DNA of 64,000 bases, taken from positions 33,394,930 through 33,458,929 of the forward strand of contig OX439131.1 in assembly GCA_949318235.1 (NCBI GenBank), written 5' to 3'. The DNA comes from Ecdyonurus torrentis (taxonomy: Eukaryota; Arthropoda; Insecta; Ephemeroptera; Heptageniidae). Each line of letters begins with the position of its first letter. The first letter of the stretch is position 1. Both the position numbers and the translations under genes were made by a program. Of this stretch, positions 13,513-28,112 are shown piece after piece. A model generated the notes under the pieces. It worked only from the letters and a program-made list of their open reading frames with translations, did not search any database and was not told the origin of the DNA.

Positions 13513-14400
13513 CAGAAACAAAAAAGCATAAATACAATAAAAAATTACAAAATAAATTTTCTGCTTGACAAAGACCTACATAATAATAAATCATTGAGCG
13601 CTCCTTTGCAAGTAGATAAATTATATTGACATATTTTCAATTATCTTTCAGTCAGGTTGGAGGTTTATTCTATTGCAACATTTCTGTACAACCCACACGT
13701 CCCTATTGTCTCACACACCATCGCGATGACAAAGATTAGAAACCTGAGCTTGCATGACTGGGAAAAGTTATTACTGTGAACACAAGTTTAAAAAAAAAAA
13801 AAAAAAAAGCCCTTTTCTTCTAAAACCTAAAAAAGAATAATAATTCAATTTTATTTTCACTGCAAACATTTAAATACACTGGTGAATAAATTCCATAGCG
13901 TAATAAGAATGTAATTATATTTAACTAAATGTATAATGCCATAAAGAGGTAACAAATTTCAAAGTATATACTCTCTTGAGAACCAAAGTATACCATTGGG
14001 ACCATCTTCGTACTTAAACTAAACTTAATATGAGAATGGATTCATTAAATATTAAATATTCAAGGGAACAATATACAATGTAGTTTAGTATTTAACCTTA
14101 AGCTTTGTTTAACAGCTATTATATAAATATACTCACAGCTAGTATATTTCAAAATAATATTACTGGAAAAAAAAATTATATGCACACTTTTTTTTCTTCC
14201 CAATATCTTTATGTTACTTTTTAAATACTCTTTCTTAAATAATAATTAAATAATATGTGACGATGTATTGCTTTTGAAGGCTTATGTGTTGTTGTCAGCG
14301 TCGTATTATTAGTTTAACCTATTGACATGCATAGTCGTATTATTTAAGTTAGTATAATTGTTATTTTCCTCTTTTTGTTACATAATTTAATGCAGTTTAG

Positions 14401-14555
14401 CTTAAGTCCCTAGAAAACCAAGTACTCTCACTCAATAAGAATTATTTACAATTTTTCATTGTTGTGAGGTCATGATTGTCATTTAACTGCATGTTATTTG
14501 AGTGGAATTTTCAACGATTTCGGTGAAGTACTTGGTATTTTCTAGGGACTTAAAG
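14401..14555. mobile_element. Foldback element, family H
   Basis: Inverted termini: TTAAGTCCCTAGAAAACCA on the left and TTGGTATTTTCTAGGGACTT on the right, the latter being its near-complement reversed; both extend to include the AGTACT pair. Length is about 155 bp with a unique middle and no frame, so it is MITE-like. Confidence 0.65.
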
Positions 14556-17500
14556 TGTTTAAGATTTCATGACAAAAATAATAATAATAATGACACACCA
14601 CAACGTAAAAATTAAAAACTACATTATTTGATGAAAAACGTCACGGTCACTCTAATTGATGACGTCATATTAGATGATCACGATTCCATGGTGGTAATAA
14701 CAAAATATATTTATATTTACCCTTGTGTCTCGTCGTCGTGACAATACCGGACAGGATGCAAAATTTAACACATATTTTGTGAATGATTCACACATTTCTG
14801 ACGTTTCAAACACTTGACCATACTATATACGTAAATATTTCACCAACAAGCAACAAAATTCCTAGTATGTGGGTACCTAGTACCTAGATTATGGCAATGC
14901 TAACAGTAGCTCCTAAATACTATAAAATACTGTGGGCAATGCTTTACAGTACAAGTTTTATTATTTTTCTGAAAAATGTACTATGAAAAAGTGATTAATA
15001 AATTTGCAAATATAAACGTAAAATTATTTAAAATCAGAGAGAATACGGACTTACTATTAATATATATATATATATATATATAAAATAACTTTCAATGTTT
15101 ATTCAATGGAAATGGAGAAAGTGTGAGTGATGGGATGAATACCCGCCAGCTAAAATAACGTTCATATTAATTACTTATCCTAATAAATAGTATAGAAGTA
15201 TAATAAATAGAAATCATGACTATTAGCTTTTTAAAACAAAAACATTTATATATAATTAATTAATCTGACTATAGCTCAATTTTGAAAATGAAACTCTGTA
15301 AGGAGAGAATATACATATTATAAGAGTAACAAAATTATTAAATATGCTCACACATACGTAAACAGATGACTAAAATAAAAAATTGTTATGTTACCAAGGG
15401 TTTATATGAATTTTATTTTAATGTGTACCTTATTTCAATGACTTGAATTATCTGCGCCTATGCCGTATAATATGTCTAGAAAAATATAGTAAGAATTGTC
15501 ACTGTACCTACATATAAAAGATTATGACCTACAATATTTAACTAACTCTAAGGATTAATGGTGACAATGTTGCATTATTTTAACAAATTATAGCATTGAC
15601 AAAATTCCTTACGCATAAAATCATAGAAGTAATTACAAATTTTTATTTATATTCAGAACAAGCGTAATTTAATTTCATAATGTACAAGAACAATGAATAC
15701 ATATTAAATGAAAAATAAAAATCCTTGAATTGTACCAGGAATATATAAGTCATTAAAGCAGTGGATAATTTTAAATAAATTTATTATGGTGCATTGTGAA
15801 AGTATTATAGGTTCACCCCAGTTTAAATTTATATAGCCTTCACCTTGCCAATCTTTTGCAGTTTGGCTTTGGTCAAAATCTATTTTAATATTTTTGGTAT
15901 TCCCATGAGTCAAAGTGATATATGAGGTAAAAATATTGACCTCGTAATTCTATGTAATATAGTACTGTTATTATTTGAAACTAAATCTGCGTAACTGCAC
16001 GACGCTTAAACTTCCATCCGTATGTATTTAGTAATTATGCGAGTTATAATGACGTCAATAAATTTAATCATATACAAAAAAAAAAAAAAAAGTAGAAAAA
16101 AATATTTAGGTACTTACTTGTACCTAAAGAGCGTAATAATATCCATTTTCTTATTATATTTAACTGTATACCATTTGTATTTAAGTGGAGCACAATGCAA
16201 TACAAAATATTATTGTGTTTTTTGTAATAAAATTTAAAGCACAACATTATAGTAACATCTTAAAATTAAATATTATATAATATCTCATACAAAATATTTT
16301 AAGACAACTTTAAGTTGGTATTTTCTTTTTGTTATTGTATAGTTTCTTGGAGAATTTAAATATTATATACATTTAAAATAAAACTTTTAAACAAATATAG
16401 CTGACTAGTTAGAAACATATACATCAGCAAAGTAAATATTTATTTTTATAGTTGATACGTACGTCTTTTCTTTTCATGAAATTTCTTTAACTTCTAAGAT
16501 AATTAGTATTATAAACTATAAAATTGTTTTTTAAAAGTGGTTTTATTTTAATATAGAACCCTTGCACATCCTTGCGCTTTGTCACCATGTTTGTGGTGCC
16601 TAATGCATTGTCCAGCATAGGGGAAACATAATTTCTCCTACTTTTTCTTATAAAAAAAGTTTGTTTCAACTGTACAAATTTTTTCTCATATTCTTCGAGC
16701 TTATTAGGAGCTAGAAATAAAGGCTTTGATTAAGGTTTGAAGCTTGTTTTGCTATTAAAAAAATAAAAATGACGTTTATCCTATACTGACCTATGTATTC
16801 TTGACCAACAAAATGGCGGCTCTTAAATATGAGTGCAACCGGTCTATACCTACTTAAAAACTATGCTTGCGATATTATTTCATTATTAAAAATATTATAC
16901 AATTTTTATGAGAGAGTTCATTGAAATAAAATTATAAGTGATGCAATTTTATCACATAACTTTATATAATATAATTAACCAGCATCACAAAGTTGCTTGT
17001 ACCAGCATCACAGTGGTATTGATGACGTGTCAGATAAATGTATTACATTATTTACATATTATAATGTTCAATTACCTGCTAATGCTTGCAATAAATCAAT
17101 TAAAATTTCCAACCATATTGTTGTTCTCTATACAATCCATTGCACTCTAAATTTTATTGTCTTTTTATTTCATCATATCATTGTATGTTTGTTTTTATAA
17201 TTTACATTGACTAATTAAAACATAATTTGAATTCTCAACCCATAAAAAATACTATTTTTTAATGGTGACTTTGATGTATCTCAAGATCTCTTATTATTGA
17301 CTCGGAGGAGTTGTTGAAACTTATTTTAAATTAAGTGTATGACGAGTATTTTTATCCAAAATAATAATAATAATTTAAGCAATGTTAATATTATTTGAAT
17401 TTACGCAATTTGATGAATGTACTCTTTAAAATTGATTTTGTAATGAGATATTATCATCTTTCAATCTATAGCTATTAAATTGAAGCAGTTTGTTGTTGTT

Positions 17501-19555
17501 GTTGTAATTTTGGTTCTCAATCATTATGTGCGACCATCTCTACTTTGATCTGTTAAACACGCACGTATACACACGCACGTGTCGCCACGTGAGCTACACT
17601 TCTTCTAATGAGATAAGTGACGCTGCAAAAAGAAAGCAAAGCCTCCACATCATTCATTTATCATGTATTTAGATTATAAGCAGGGGAACACTATACAAAT
17701 CAAGTTCAAGGACACTTTGAGTGAAAGTGCAATTGGAAAATAATGTATATAAATAATCAAATCTTTAAAAAGAAAATTCTCCATGTAATTCTATAACTTT
17801 TATTCCATTTTGCATATGAAGACTTTTATACAATCAGTTACTTAGCAAAAGAACTTACATACAATGTGCGCAGTATCTACACTTTTTTTATGATTACTTT
17901 TTGAATGCCTATCTATATATTTCTATGCTATATATTTCAATAGCATTTTTTTATCCCATTTTTTAATAAGAAATAATACATTTTATTGACCCATAGGCAT
18001 TCATAGTAATATTGGTTGTTACAATACGTGTTGGTCCCGTCACTATTCACTGTTTACAATTATTATTAAATAATAATAATAATAATTTACATATATAAAA
18101 CATTCAAATTTAAAATTCATTTTCAATAGTCTTATGTTATCATAAGTTAACAAATATTTTCACGTAAGTATAAATATAAGTAAAGTGTTCCAAATGAGTG
18201 TATGGAATACATAAGTACGTCTATTTTATCAATTTTTGAATTGGGATAAAAAAAATTCAGAAAAAAAAGTATAGTATTCTTATTATTTAAAAAAATCATC
18301 AGATTTTTGAATAATGTATCATTGTTCAAATTTCTAAGTATATTGATAAGAGACTATTCATATATTTTTGCTGTAATGTTATATGGGCTCCTTCATAACG
18401 TTTAGATTTATGTTTTGGGACGGAGACTTTCATGGAATTTTCTTTACATTTTTTTAAATTTGTTTATAATTTTTTTTTCAAATGCATATTTAGTAATAAC
18501 GTACTTTTTCTTTATATAATAATGTAGTTAATGTACAAGTTTTATTTCGCATGACAAAATATGAGAACACTAAATTAATGTCATATACCATTATTAAAAT
18601 ATTATACGTTACATAATTTATAAAATTTATGCAACATTTTTTCTATATATTATATATAATTTGTCACATGGCCTTGTCAAATGTAAACAATATAATATAC
18701 TAACCTAGATTATACGTTATGTAAATTTTTGACAAACTTAATAAGGATACCCTATATAATATCAAAAGAATAAACCTGAAAAAATAAGAATATTAAAAAA
18801 AAAGTGCTGCAAATAAAGTATATTATTGTCGTTGCTTATTGTATTGGTGTAATGACAGATAATAGTTAGGTAAACAAACTCGGTGTAGAACGTGCTTTTC
18901 AGATAGTCACGTAACATCATGCAGGTGGATTGTTGACGTTACTGACGTCATCGGAAAATTAGATCTTTGAGTAAAATTTTCCCGTATTCAATATAATATG
19001 TGCAAGTAGTAATAGTATTATGATTACTCCATAATGCATAATATTGAATTGAGCCAAATTTATAAAAAATGTTTTGAAATCAATTGTAAGCTATTTAATA
19101 TTCTCAATTTGAATGAATGATAGTCATATAATAAATAAAGGATGTAAATACCTTCGAGTTAATTAGTCATATTAGTCATATAGTAGTAATATTAAATTAT
19201 CTTCAAATTGTTTTTTATAGTAGCTTATTTAAACTTCATTTATTTACCTTTTTTTTAAAAAACAAAATTGTTAATTTTTTTTTAAAAAAAAAATGATGTT
19301 TTTTGGAGACTGATTTTGATCAACTTGCTGAAGAACCAAAAGTCAGTTTTATCGATTTTTCCATGCATTTTTACAATATATATTTTTATATATATGATTA
19401 ATGAACAAGGGAACTCAAGTTTCTTTTTAAATCTCTATTTATCTTACAAAGTAGACAATATGCAACATCTGGCAAACTAAAATTAGATCATTCTTGTTCA
19501 ATGATTATCATTATGGGAACAAAGAAGTGTTAAAAAAAATAAGTTTTTTTATTTT

Positions 19556-19860
19556 ATTTTTTTTTAACGTCACGACACAAGGCTTCACAACATAATATAC
19601 AACTTAAGCTGAGCAGAGTATACTTAAGTTCGCTTTCTCCTCTACTTGCCTGCACTTTCCTACGCGCCCAGCCCGCCCGTGAGGCTATAAGGTATATAAC
19701 AGCCCACTGACCCACATTTAGGGTCCTCCCTCGTAATATTGATACACACACTCACCTTATAGTACAGGACACTATAGTGAGATCAGGGTTAATATTGACC
19801 GTATCTTTTACCTGACTATATGGTAACCCTCGGCTACGCGGGCGTGGGAAATTTGTAACA
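19556..19860. other. GC-richer patch of unknown function
   Basis: About 300 bases with CpG-containing segments (for example CTACGCGCCCAGCCCGCC near 19660) inside AT-rich DNA. A TATA-like run is at about 19692-19700. A minus-strand frame of 65 codons crosses it but resembles nothing I know. It could be a promoter, a non-coding exon or an old mobile-element fragment. Confidence 0.3.
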
Positions 19861-21841
19861 GATGCTTCTTTGCGAGTTGAGACTTAGACTTTTCACTTTT
19901 AATTTCATTAAGAGTAAAAATTGTATATTCTCTTATTAGTATGTGTAATAGGAACTTTTATTAAATTGTTAATATTCATCATTACATGCACTTTTATAAA
20001 CTGTCTTAATATAGCAATTATCTTTTTTTATAATTAATGATAGCCAGTAACTCAATTAGTCTTTCACAGCTTGCCTTAATTCATCATCAGTGTAATTATG
20101 TAGAACAGAAGTATATTAATTTGGAAAATTCTTTGATACTTATTTGAACACTCTATCAATAATCATATCGGTTACCCTTTATTCGAGAGATGATCTTCTC
20201 CTTTTCATTTATTTAAATATGCATATTTTAGTAATATATTATTATATATTAAATAAATGTACAGTAAATAAAATATAAAATATACTATGCATGTGTGTGA
20301 ATATTTTAATATTCTAAAATGTGTACTAGTTTTGTAATAGAGAACACATTTACACATTACAACACATTTACGTATAATTTATAAAAAAAAAAAAAAAAAA
20401 AATGTTAATAATGATCATGAACTCAAATGTCTATAGATTTCTCATTTCATTCTGTCATATTTTGTCAACCAGAATGTGAGACGGGATATTGACAAAGTGT
20501 TTGACGGCACATTTCACTTTGTATTTAAACAACGTTTAGAAATTAAATGCTGTTGATACGTGAACCGCATTTAAATTATATCATTATAGAGAAAGAAAGA
20601 AAAAAAAATTTAAGAGTCAAACTTCTATGACTAAACTTGTCTGGGGGGATTTGAATAGCATGCAATAATTTCCTTAGAGATTTTGTCATTTGGAATTTAC
20701 GAAGGATAAATAATTATCTCAATACGTAGAAAAGACGTAGAAAAATAAAGATTTTGCAAATGTAATTAGTATTTTACATTTTTGAAGTTAATTATTAATA
20801 AAAATTATATTGATAGATCACTATTATTAAATGATGATAATAGGCTAATGAAAATGACGTATTTATTTCATTGACGTGCGAACGTGTATTAGTGCGGGTG
20901 TTATATGTTCAGAATTTCCGTATGCGTGTAAAATGATTTCGGAGTACATTTCCCTATACATAAGTTTGGATTACCATTGACGTTTACTTACAAATCATTT
21001 CCTGTTGCAAAATAATAAAATTAGAATATACAGTGACATGTTATTTTATCCAAGTGATATAAAAAAAACATGTATTATTACGCATAAAATCTAGATATTT
21101 GATTAAACTAAATTTAAGTATGAAAAAATAAAGAAATTTAAAATATTAAGTTAAGTCATATATTACTCTGCTTTATAATATTGTATTAATTGCTAACGGG
21201 AAGAGGTTAAATTTTTCATTATATATAATAACTTTTATTATGAAAATTATGTTGTAATATTCTGGTCATGAACATGTAATATGGCTGAAATAGCCGTGTA
21301 TGTTTCTTAAATTAAATTATTATTATTATATTGCTTAATATAGAAAAAATGAATTTCTATCTTTTTCGATTTTATGCACCTTATAAAAGGAATATTTCAT
21401 GGACTCTTACGTATGTAATAAACTAATATATAAATAAATATTCGTCTTTATTCAATAATATTTTTTTAAAAAATACAATTGAAAGGGCGAGGTTTAGGCC
21501 TGACAAATGTCTGGTCCACTCTTAAATCTAACCCAATACACTCTGATGATGTTTCAAATACAATATTATATATTTGTTAAATATAAAGTATAAATAATAT
21601 AGTATACAGCAATAATATGTACATGTTGTCTGAAAATTGTATATGACTTGTCTTGAGGACACCAATAAATTGATTTGATTTATTATTTTAATGTACTAAT
21701 TTGGTAAGATAAATGAAGAGTTCCAGCAAGTTAATTTTTTATTTAAAATTTATTCTGAAACAATTGCTAAAATATGTTAATGAGCATAAACAGAGTTGAT
21801 TGAGAAAAATGAAAGCAATGAATTAAATGATTTTTTCCATA

Positions 21842-21973
<132 letters not shown>

Positions 21974-22199
21974 TTGTGGTGACATCTCTAATATAAGAAT
22001 TCAGCATCCCGGTCATTTTTCTAATTTTCACTGCAATGATGTTAGTGTTATGATATGACTATAGCATAATATATATTTTCGTTAGTCCTTAAAAAATCAG
22101 GAACATTTTTAACATTATAGCAATCGCAAAGTTTGGTTGAATTAAGTGTATATCTTCGTGACAAGGATGAACCATATATTACACTGATTATTAATTAAA

Positions 22200-22474
22200 A
22201 TTTGACAGCGGTGGGAGTTTTACAAGAACGTGACATCAGTGTAAATGAAGTTGGGCACGCAGGTAAAAGAGGGAGGGGAGGTGCGGTGCGGGCCTCCCTA
22301 GCGGGAGAAAGTCCTTCGACGTTCTGCCTGCCCGCTTGCCTGCTGCCGTCTCTTTGCTTTTGCTGGTTCTGCATTCAGTTAGTAGCTTTCCAGGCGTGCA
22401 TCCGTGACTACACTTACTTGTGAGCACCAATATTGTACTGAACGTGCACCATATCATACAGCTTCACATAAAAT
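22200..22474 (+). other. Possible 5' UTR exon or promoter (weak)
   Basis: A GC-richer stretch ending in a consensus donor (AAAAT|GTAAGTAC at 22474/22475). The next coding gene on this strand, the serpin at 28113, starts just after an acceptor and so needs an upstream non-coding exon. This is one candidate, 5.6 kb away. No transcript evidence is visible. Confidence 0.25.
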
Positions 22475-23519
22475 GTAAGTACTTAGTTATTTTTCTCAAT
22501 ATGTAAAAATAGATGATATTTGTGTTCAAAATTATCATCATGATATATTTTTAATTTACAAAATAACATTACGTACACTTGTTTATGAAAACCCTTTTTT
22601 TATTTATTATTTATTTTTTTTTTAGTTTTAATTAGCGCGTGTCTCTTAAATGTATGTACTTCACGTCTACAAATTAACTATAGACTCGCACTTCATTTTA
22701 ATTTATTATGTTGTAAAAATGACACGAAACACACGCAGATTAATGACGAAGAAGTGAGAGATATTAATTAAGAAAATATATTTTCTTATTATTTACACTT
22801 TGAAATATTATATTGCAGTGGGCTGATCTTTGAGTATAATAAATCTCATTTACTTGAAGCTTGTCATTTCTCTTTGCAATTGCAATTAGTAGACTATAAG
22901 TTTTCACTTAATGGGTCCATTGTTTTCTGCAGTTTACGTGGGGTTTCAATTACAGAAATATCTGTTGAATCATTCATCATGCTTGTTTTTTTTTTATAGA
23001 TGTAGAAGTTTCAAATAAATTTTTACAAAATATTTAAAATATAATTTTTTTCCTATAATTATTAATTCACACACCATAACTTTGCAATTGAATGTTGTTC
23101 AGTTAAGCGAAAGTAAAAATTATTTAACATTCAAATATAAGCTTTCCTTTTAATTAAAATAACGTGTTACTAAAATTAGAAAATTCTAAGCAATTTGATT
23201 TCTTAAAAAATTTCATCTAGCGTACAAAATTTGAAAATTATAGAGCTATATTTTATACTAGCCTTCAACACAATAAATCGGTTGGGGAATCCACACAGTT
23301 TTAAATTGACACTCTGGAATTCATAACAATGATTAATCGTGACTATAAATTTATGAAGTGACAAGAAAATTATCAATGTTGATAAATTTTTATCGGAGAC
23401 GGAATTGGTCTTGACAATAAATTGGAGGGCATCTAATATAAATGAAATATTTAAACATGCAACCTTCTATGCGTTCAATGTGGTATATTATTATACATGA
23501 AGCGAGCGCAAGAGGGATT

Positions 23520-23790
23520 CCCGAGTCACGTTTGGTGACCTCGCTTTCTCATACCCGCATTTGAGTTGCAACGACCAACCGACCGGTGGGCATAGGTGTG
23601 GGTGGGTGGAGGCGCCTCACCGGCCCATATATTGCGCAAATTATATAGGTACCTATATCTAAATCTATAGTTCGTCGGTCCATGCATGCGTGATTCCTTG
23701 CTTGTCTTCTTTGATATAATTCACCGAGCCGAGGCATCCGCTTTATGTCACTCACATCATCACGTATACACACTCAGCAATAAAATAACA
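23520..23790. other. GC-richer patch, possible regulatory element
   Basis: It contains a small dyad at about 23524-23541 (GTCAC, five-base spacer, GTGAC; the right half continues to TGACCT, a nuclear-receptor half-site) and a CpG-bearing run around 23575-23630. No exon is supported. It lies between candidate upstream exons and the serpin. Confidence 0.25.
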
Positions 23791-24015
23791 AAATAATTAG
23801 AGATCATGTGAGCTGAGCACTTTCACTGTCATGAGATCCAAGTGTGGCAAACACAATTTCTCTAACAAAAACTCAATGACAACGTAAATATATGGTGATT
23901 TAGCAATGTATCCGCAAAAAAAAAACTATTTACTGTTTGAAATTTATGCGATTAAAAAAATGACAGCTCTGTCACTTTATTTCGTATTATTAAATAATTG
24001 TTATTGTAGATTTCC

Positions 24016-24168
24016 CCCGTCTCTATCGCGTCAAAATGTATCAAGTGAAATTACCACGAGCCTGTCAAACGTTCCATCTACATAGGGTTTACAAAGTCAG
24101 ATAGAATGTTTGGCGATAGCTCGTGATAATTTCACTTGAAACATTTGGAAGCAATAGAGACGCGTCCC
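24016..24168. mobile_element. Foldback element, family I
   Basis: About 150 bp. Left arm runs GTCTCTATCGCGTC then TCAAGTGAAATTACCACGAGC; the right arm carries GCTCGTGATAATTTCACTTGA then GCAATAGAGACGCG, the imperfect reverse complement. No coding capacity. Confidence 0.6.
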
Positions 24169-27100
24169 TTATTTTAATTTTGGGGACCTTTTTCATATAA
24201 TTAAAAATACTATATCACATTCATTTTTCTATTCATGTGCTGTGTGTGTATTGTATTTAAAAATGGAAAAAAAAATTATGATATTATGCGGATAAGAAAA
24301 TCTGGACTTAAAAATTTATATGTTTATTTGCGACCTTTAAAAATAAATTATAAAAGAATGGCATATGCAATTATAATAAATCTCGCAGGAAAAAACTGTT
24401 TAGTAAATATTGCTGATAAAAATTGTTGCATTATTATCCTATTAGCCTCGATTAATAAATTTACCGTAAAAGTGGCAACTATAATTATTATTATGCTCAC
24501 GTCAGTGTGACTTGGTATGCTTTCCAGACAAAAACAAATTCATAATTAATTAAAAAGGAGAAAAAAAAAGTAGAAGAAGAAGAAAAAAAGAAGTTTTTTT
24601 TTTCGACGTAATATAATGCAACGAATTTTAAAACTCCTGCTATTTATGTGATGACTGTAATACGAATATACATTACATAATATACACTTTATAATATGTT
24701 ATATAAATATGTTTCATATTGAATTATATATACTGAAATTAATCTACTATAATATAGAAGCAATTAAAAATCATATTATACTAGAAAATATAAGGACTTT
24801 AGTTGCTTCTAGTAAATTAATTTCAATTTATTTATTATTATTTGTTCATGGTATTTTGCTATGCAATTATACTGGTCACAATGCCTGTTTAAACTTACAA
24901 AATACGTAATAATTTATTATTGCTATTATTTAATTTTATACCATAGTAAAAATCTTTGTAAAAATTACTTGCACAAGTGCGCAAAAATTTTAAGAAACCG
25001 CAGGAAAACCCGTTTGGCTAAGATTTGTATATTTTAATGAGGAAGGAGTTATTGAATAACATTATACCTTCTTAAGTCAAAAGTGTTGTAGGTAATTTGA
25101 AACGTAACGCAATTGTAAGAAGAAAAAAATATATAATGTATGTGTATGGTATAACTAACCCCATGGGGGAAACCATTAAAGCATTTTAGCGTGTGTTTTG
25201 TGTATGTAACAACTAACAAGTGCATGAGCTGTATAGTGAATCACTTAAAAGTGGGAAGAAAAAAAAATAAAAAAATTGATTATTTTAAATAATTTTTCAT
25301 TAACATAAATAATTTTGTTTAAAATTAATTTCAATCAGGAAATAATGCTTTTCTTTTGTTAAAAATAGTTTTCATACATTTCTTGCCTATCCCGATCTTA
25401 ATATGAACCTACTAATGACCCGGGAAACCCAATCTGTCGATGACGTATGTTGGATTTTAAACAAGAGACACGCTCGCGTATTTTCCTGCGATCTTGACCT
25501 TATACAACAATTAACTCATCTGTTGTCTTGTTCATATTATTTATCTAACGTCATCACAATATTCACTTCATAGACACCCGTATTCAAATGACCTGATATA
25601 CTGAAGTATAAAATAATCCCGTTATAATGCATTTCAATAAAAAAAAAACATATATGTAAATAAATGTGTCATAAACAACGGGATAAATGACCGCATGATT
25701 ACATTGAAGAGAAAATAAATCTCTTTCAAGTTTGTTACTATGTGAACTCTCCTACCTTCTCTGTGTCATTAAAAAATTATTATAAATATGGGGGTTTCCC
25801 AGCTTTTCTATTGAATTTTGTGAATTTATAAATTGTATATCTGTCTTGTAATGATCAAATTTAAAGCGGGTATATGCTTTGATTTAAGCTATTTATTTTC
25901 TTTTTCCTCTGCTAGTCAATCTATATAACACTTTATGAATTATACATTCAAATTTTTCATTCATTTCTTTCATCCAACATTCATAACACAATTAAATGCA
26001 TTAGTTTAGGTTATTGCCACAAAATGACAATGTAGAAATGATTGTCAATACAATTTATACACATACAAATAAAACAAAAAAGAAAACGACATTTATGTAT
26101 AAAATTGCAATTTGTATTTAAATTGTGTCATCATTCATATATTCATTAATTGAGTAATACTGCTTATTTAATAGGAAAACTTTTAGTTCTCTTTTAAATG
26201 CTTTTAAATTATTTTGCTTTCTCATATCCAATGGCTATTAATTTATTATAAATATTCAGACAACTGCAGAAAGGACCCTTATTATACATTTCAGTTCTTT
26301 TATTATATACTTTTAATTTTATTTATATTTCTAGTATTGTCGTTAATAAAATAATCAGTACACTGAAATTAAATTATAGGGTATTATATAGTTACATAAT
26401 ATGTATATTATATAGATTCACATAATATATTATATACATGTATATGGAAGATAATATAATATTAATTATTCAACGTTAGATAAAATGTGTAACACAAATT
26501 ATTCATTAAATGAGAAATTATACATATTTGAGAATTAGGTAATACATATTGATTTCCTTATTACATTTCAAGTAAATAATTATGCCAGATTTTTAATTGA
26601 ATTCATTGATTTTCTCGATTTGATTAAAAATACATTTAGCAGGCTTTTATTTTATATATAATTAGTGCTATACATTCATTTAATTTAACATTCTATCAAA
26701 ACTTTGTAACAATAAAATGTTTTTAGCTCTTATATCCTTTTTTGCAAAACTTATAGAAATTCATTAAAATAACTATAATAGACAACTGCATTTATTTGAC
26801 TTTCATTTCTTTTGTTTACATTAAAATGAACAAAAATGTTATTTCCGCCAGTTTATCTCTCTTTCTATGTTAAACCAATATCCTGCATATTATTATCCTT
26901 TACATTAATCAACATACATATAATTTATTTCACAACAATATAATAATAATAATATAAACAAAGTAGTGTTTGTTGCTGTCTAGTTATATTACATGCCATG
27001 CAGTTGAGTATATTATAAATTATAAATAATTTATCATGAATAAAAAAAAAATGTTGACCAACTTGCTTTGCGCTATAGCTCTCGCATATCCGTGTTCATA

Positions 27101-27334
27101 TTATATTTACCATACAGGACAGGTGACATCGCAATGTTATAGTATATGAATATAGTACATAGGGAATTCCCTTCCTTTTACATTTTACACGCCCGCACTA
27201 TCTTTCACTTTGAAGTTAAACCTTTTATTCTGCCATTCAAGATCACATCCGTGCAATAATATATGACGTCATCTATCTATGATGTAACATCATACATTTG
27301 AACTTTTTTTTTTTTTTACTTCTTTTTCTTTTTA

Positions 27335-27408
27335 ATAATTTTCAATAAAATTTAATGCTTTATTTACTTCATGTATGTAGTAAAGCATTTAAATTTATTG
27401 AAAATTAT
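27335..27408. repeat. Short hairpin
   Basis: Arms of about 28 bases (starting ATAATTTTCAATAAA, ending TTTATTGAAAATTAT) enclose a loop of about 18 bases. It is strongly AT-rich, 0.7 kb upstream of the serpin coding start. Confidence 0.6.
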
Positions 27409-28112
27409 ATCTAAAAATATAATGATGTAATTCAAGGATATCCTTTACACAAAAATTGATCGTAAATTTACTTTTTCCTGTGGGAAAATTTATTATTTAA
27501 TCAAATTGAATACAATTACTAAGGTGTTATTCAATGTCAAGGAGAAAACAATTATTTATTATCATCATTTGTTTGATTCTTAGAATAAAATTTGCAATTA
27601 ATTTATGGTTAAGATTATGCTATTTGATGTAATCTTATACAATCATTAAAATGTATTAAAAATCAATTATTATTATTATTAAAATGTATTATATCACTTG
27701 TTGCTATATACTATATAACAGCATTCTTTCCCTGCTAGTTAATTGAATTATTTGCTTGAAATGAGCTTTTTTCCTTCTTGAAGCGATGTAATATGTATTG
27801 GTTGAACAAATTAAATTTATTCTCGAAGATCAATTATTTTCTGTGACGTACGAAGTAAATTTTTTTATATATAGTTTTATGAAAAAAGACAGCTTTTTAT
27901 GGCAACTCTTTTTGTATATTCATACCTTCGTAAGATAATAGAGCTTCCCAGTTCATGCACCGTTTTCGAGACTATTGAATAAGCGACCCCTCTAAAAAAA
28001 AATCCGAATAAAAACTCGTATTAATAATGCGACTTCATAAAATTGAAGCCATATTTATCATAAAAAAATGTAAATGAAATTCAATGTTTTTGATTTCAGG
28101 ACAACGTGGAAA

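Noticed and set aside
17560..17600. ACACGCACGTATACACACGCACGTG-like tandem with E-boxes
   Set aside because: Short and probably a simple-repeat remnant; no gene start nearby to support a regulatory call.
22202..22457. 73-codon frames on both strands of the GC-richer patch
   Set aside because: They mirror each other because of GC content; only the donor at the end gives any exon hint.
24540..24610. Purine-rich GAAGAAGAAG stretch considered as an exonic enhancer or microsatellite
   Set aside because: Too short and irregular, and no exon beside it.
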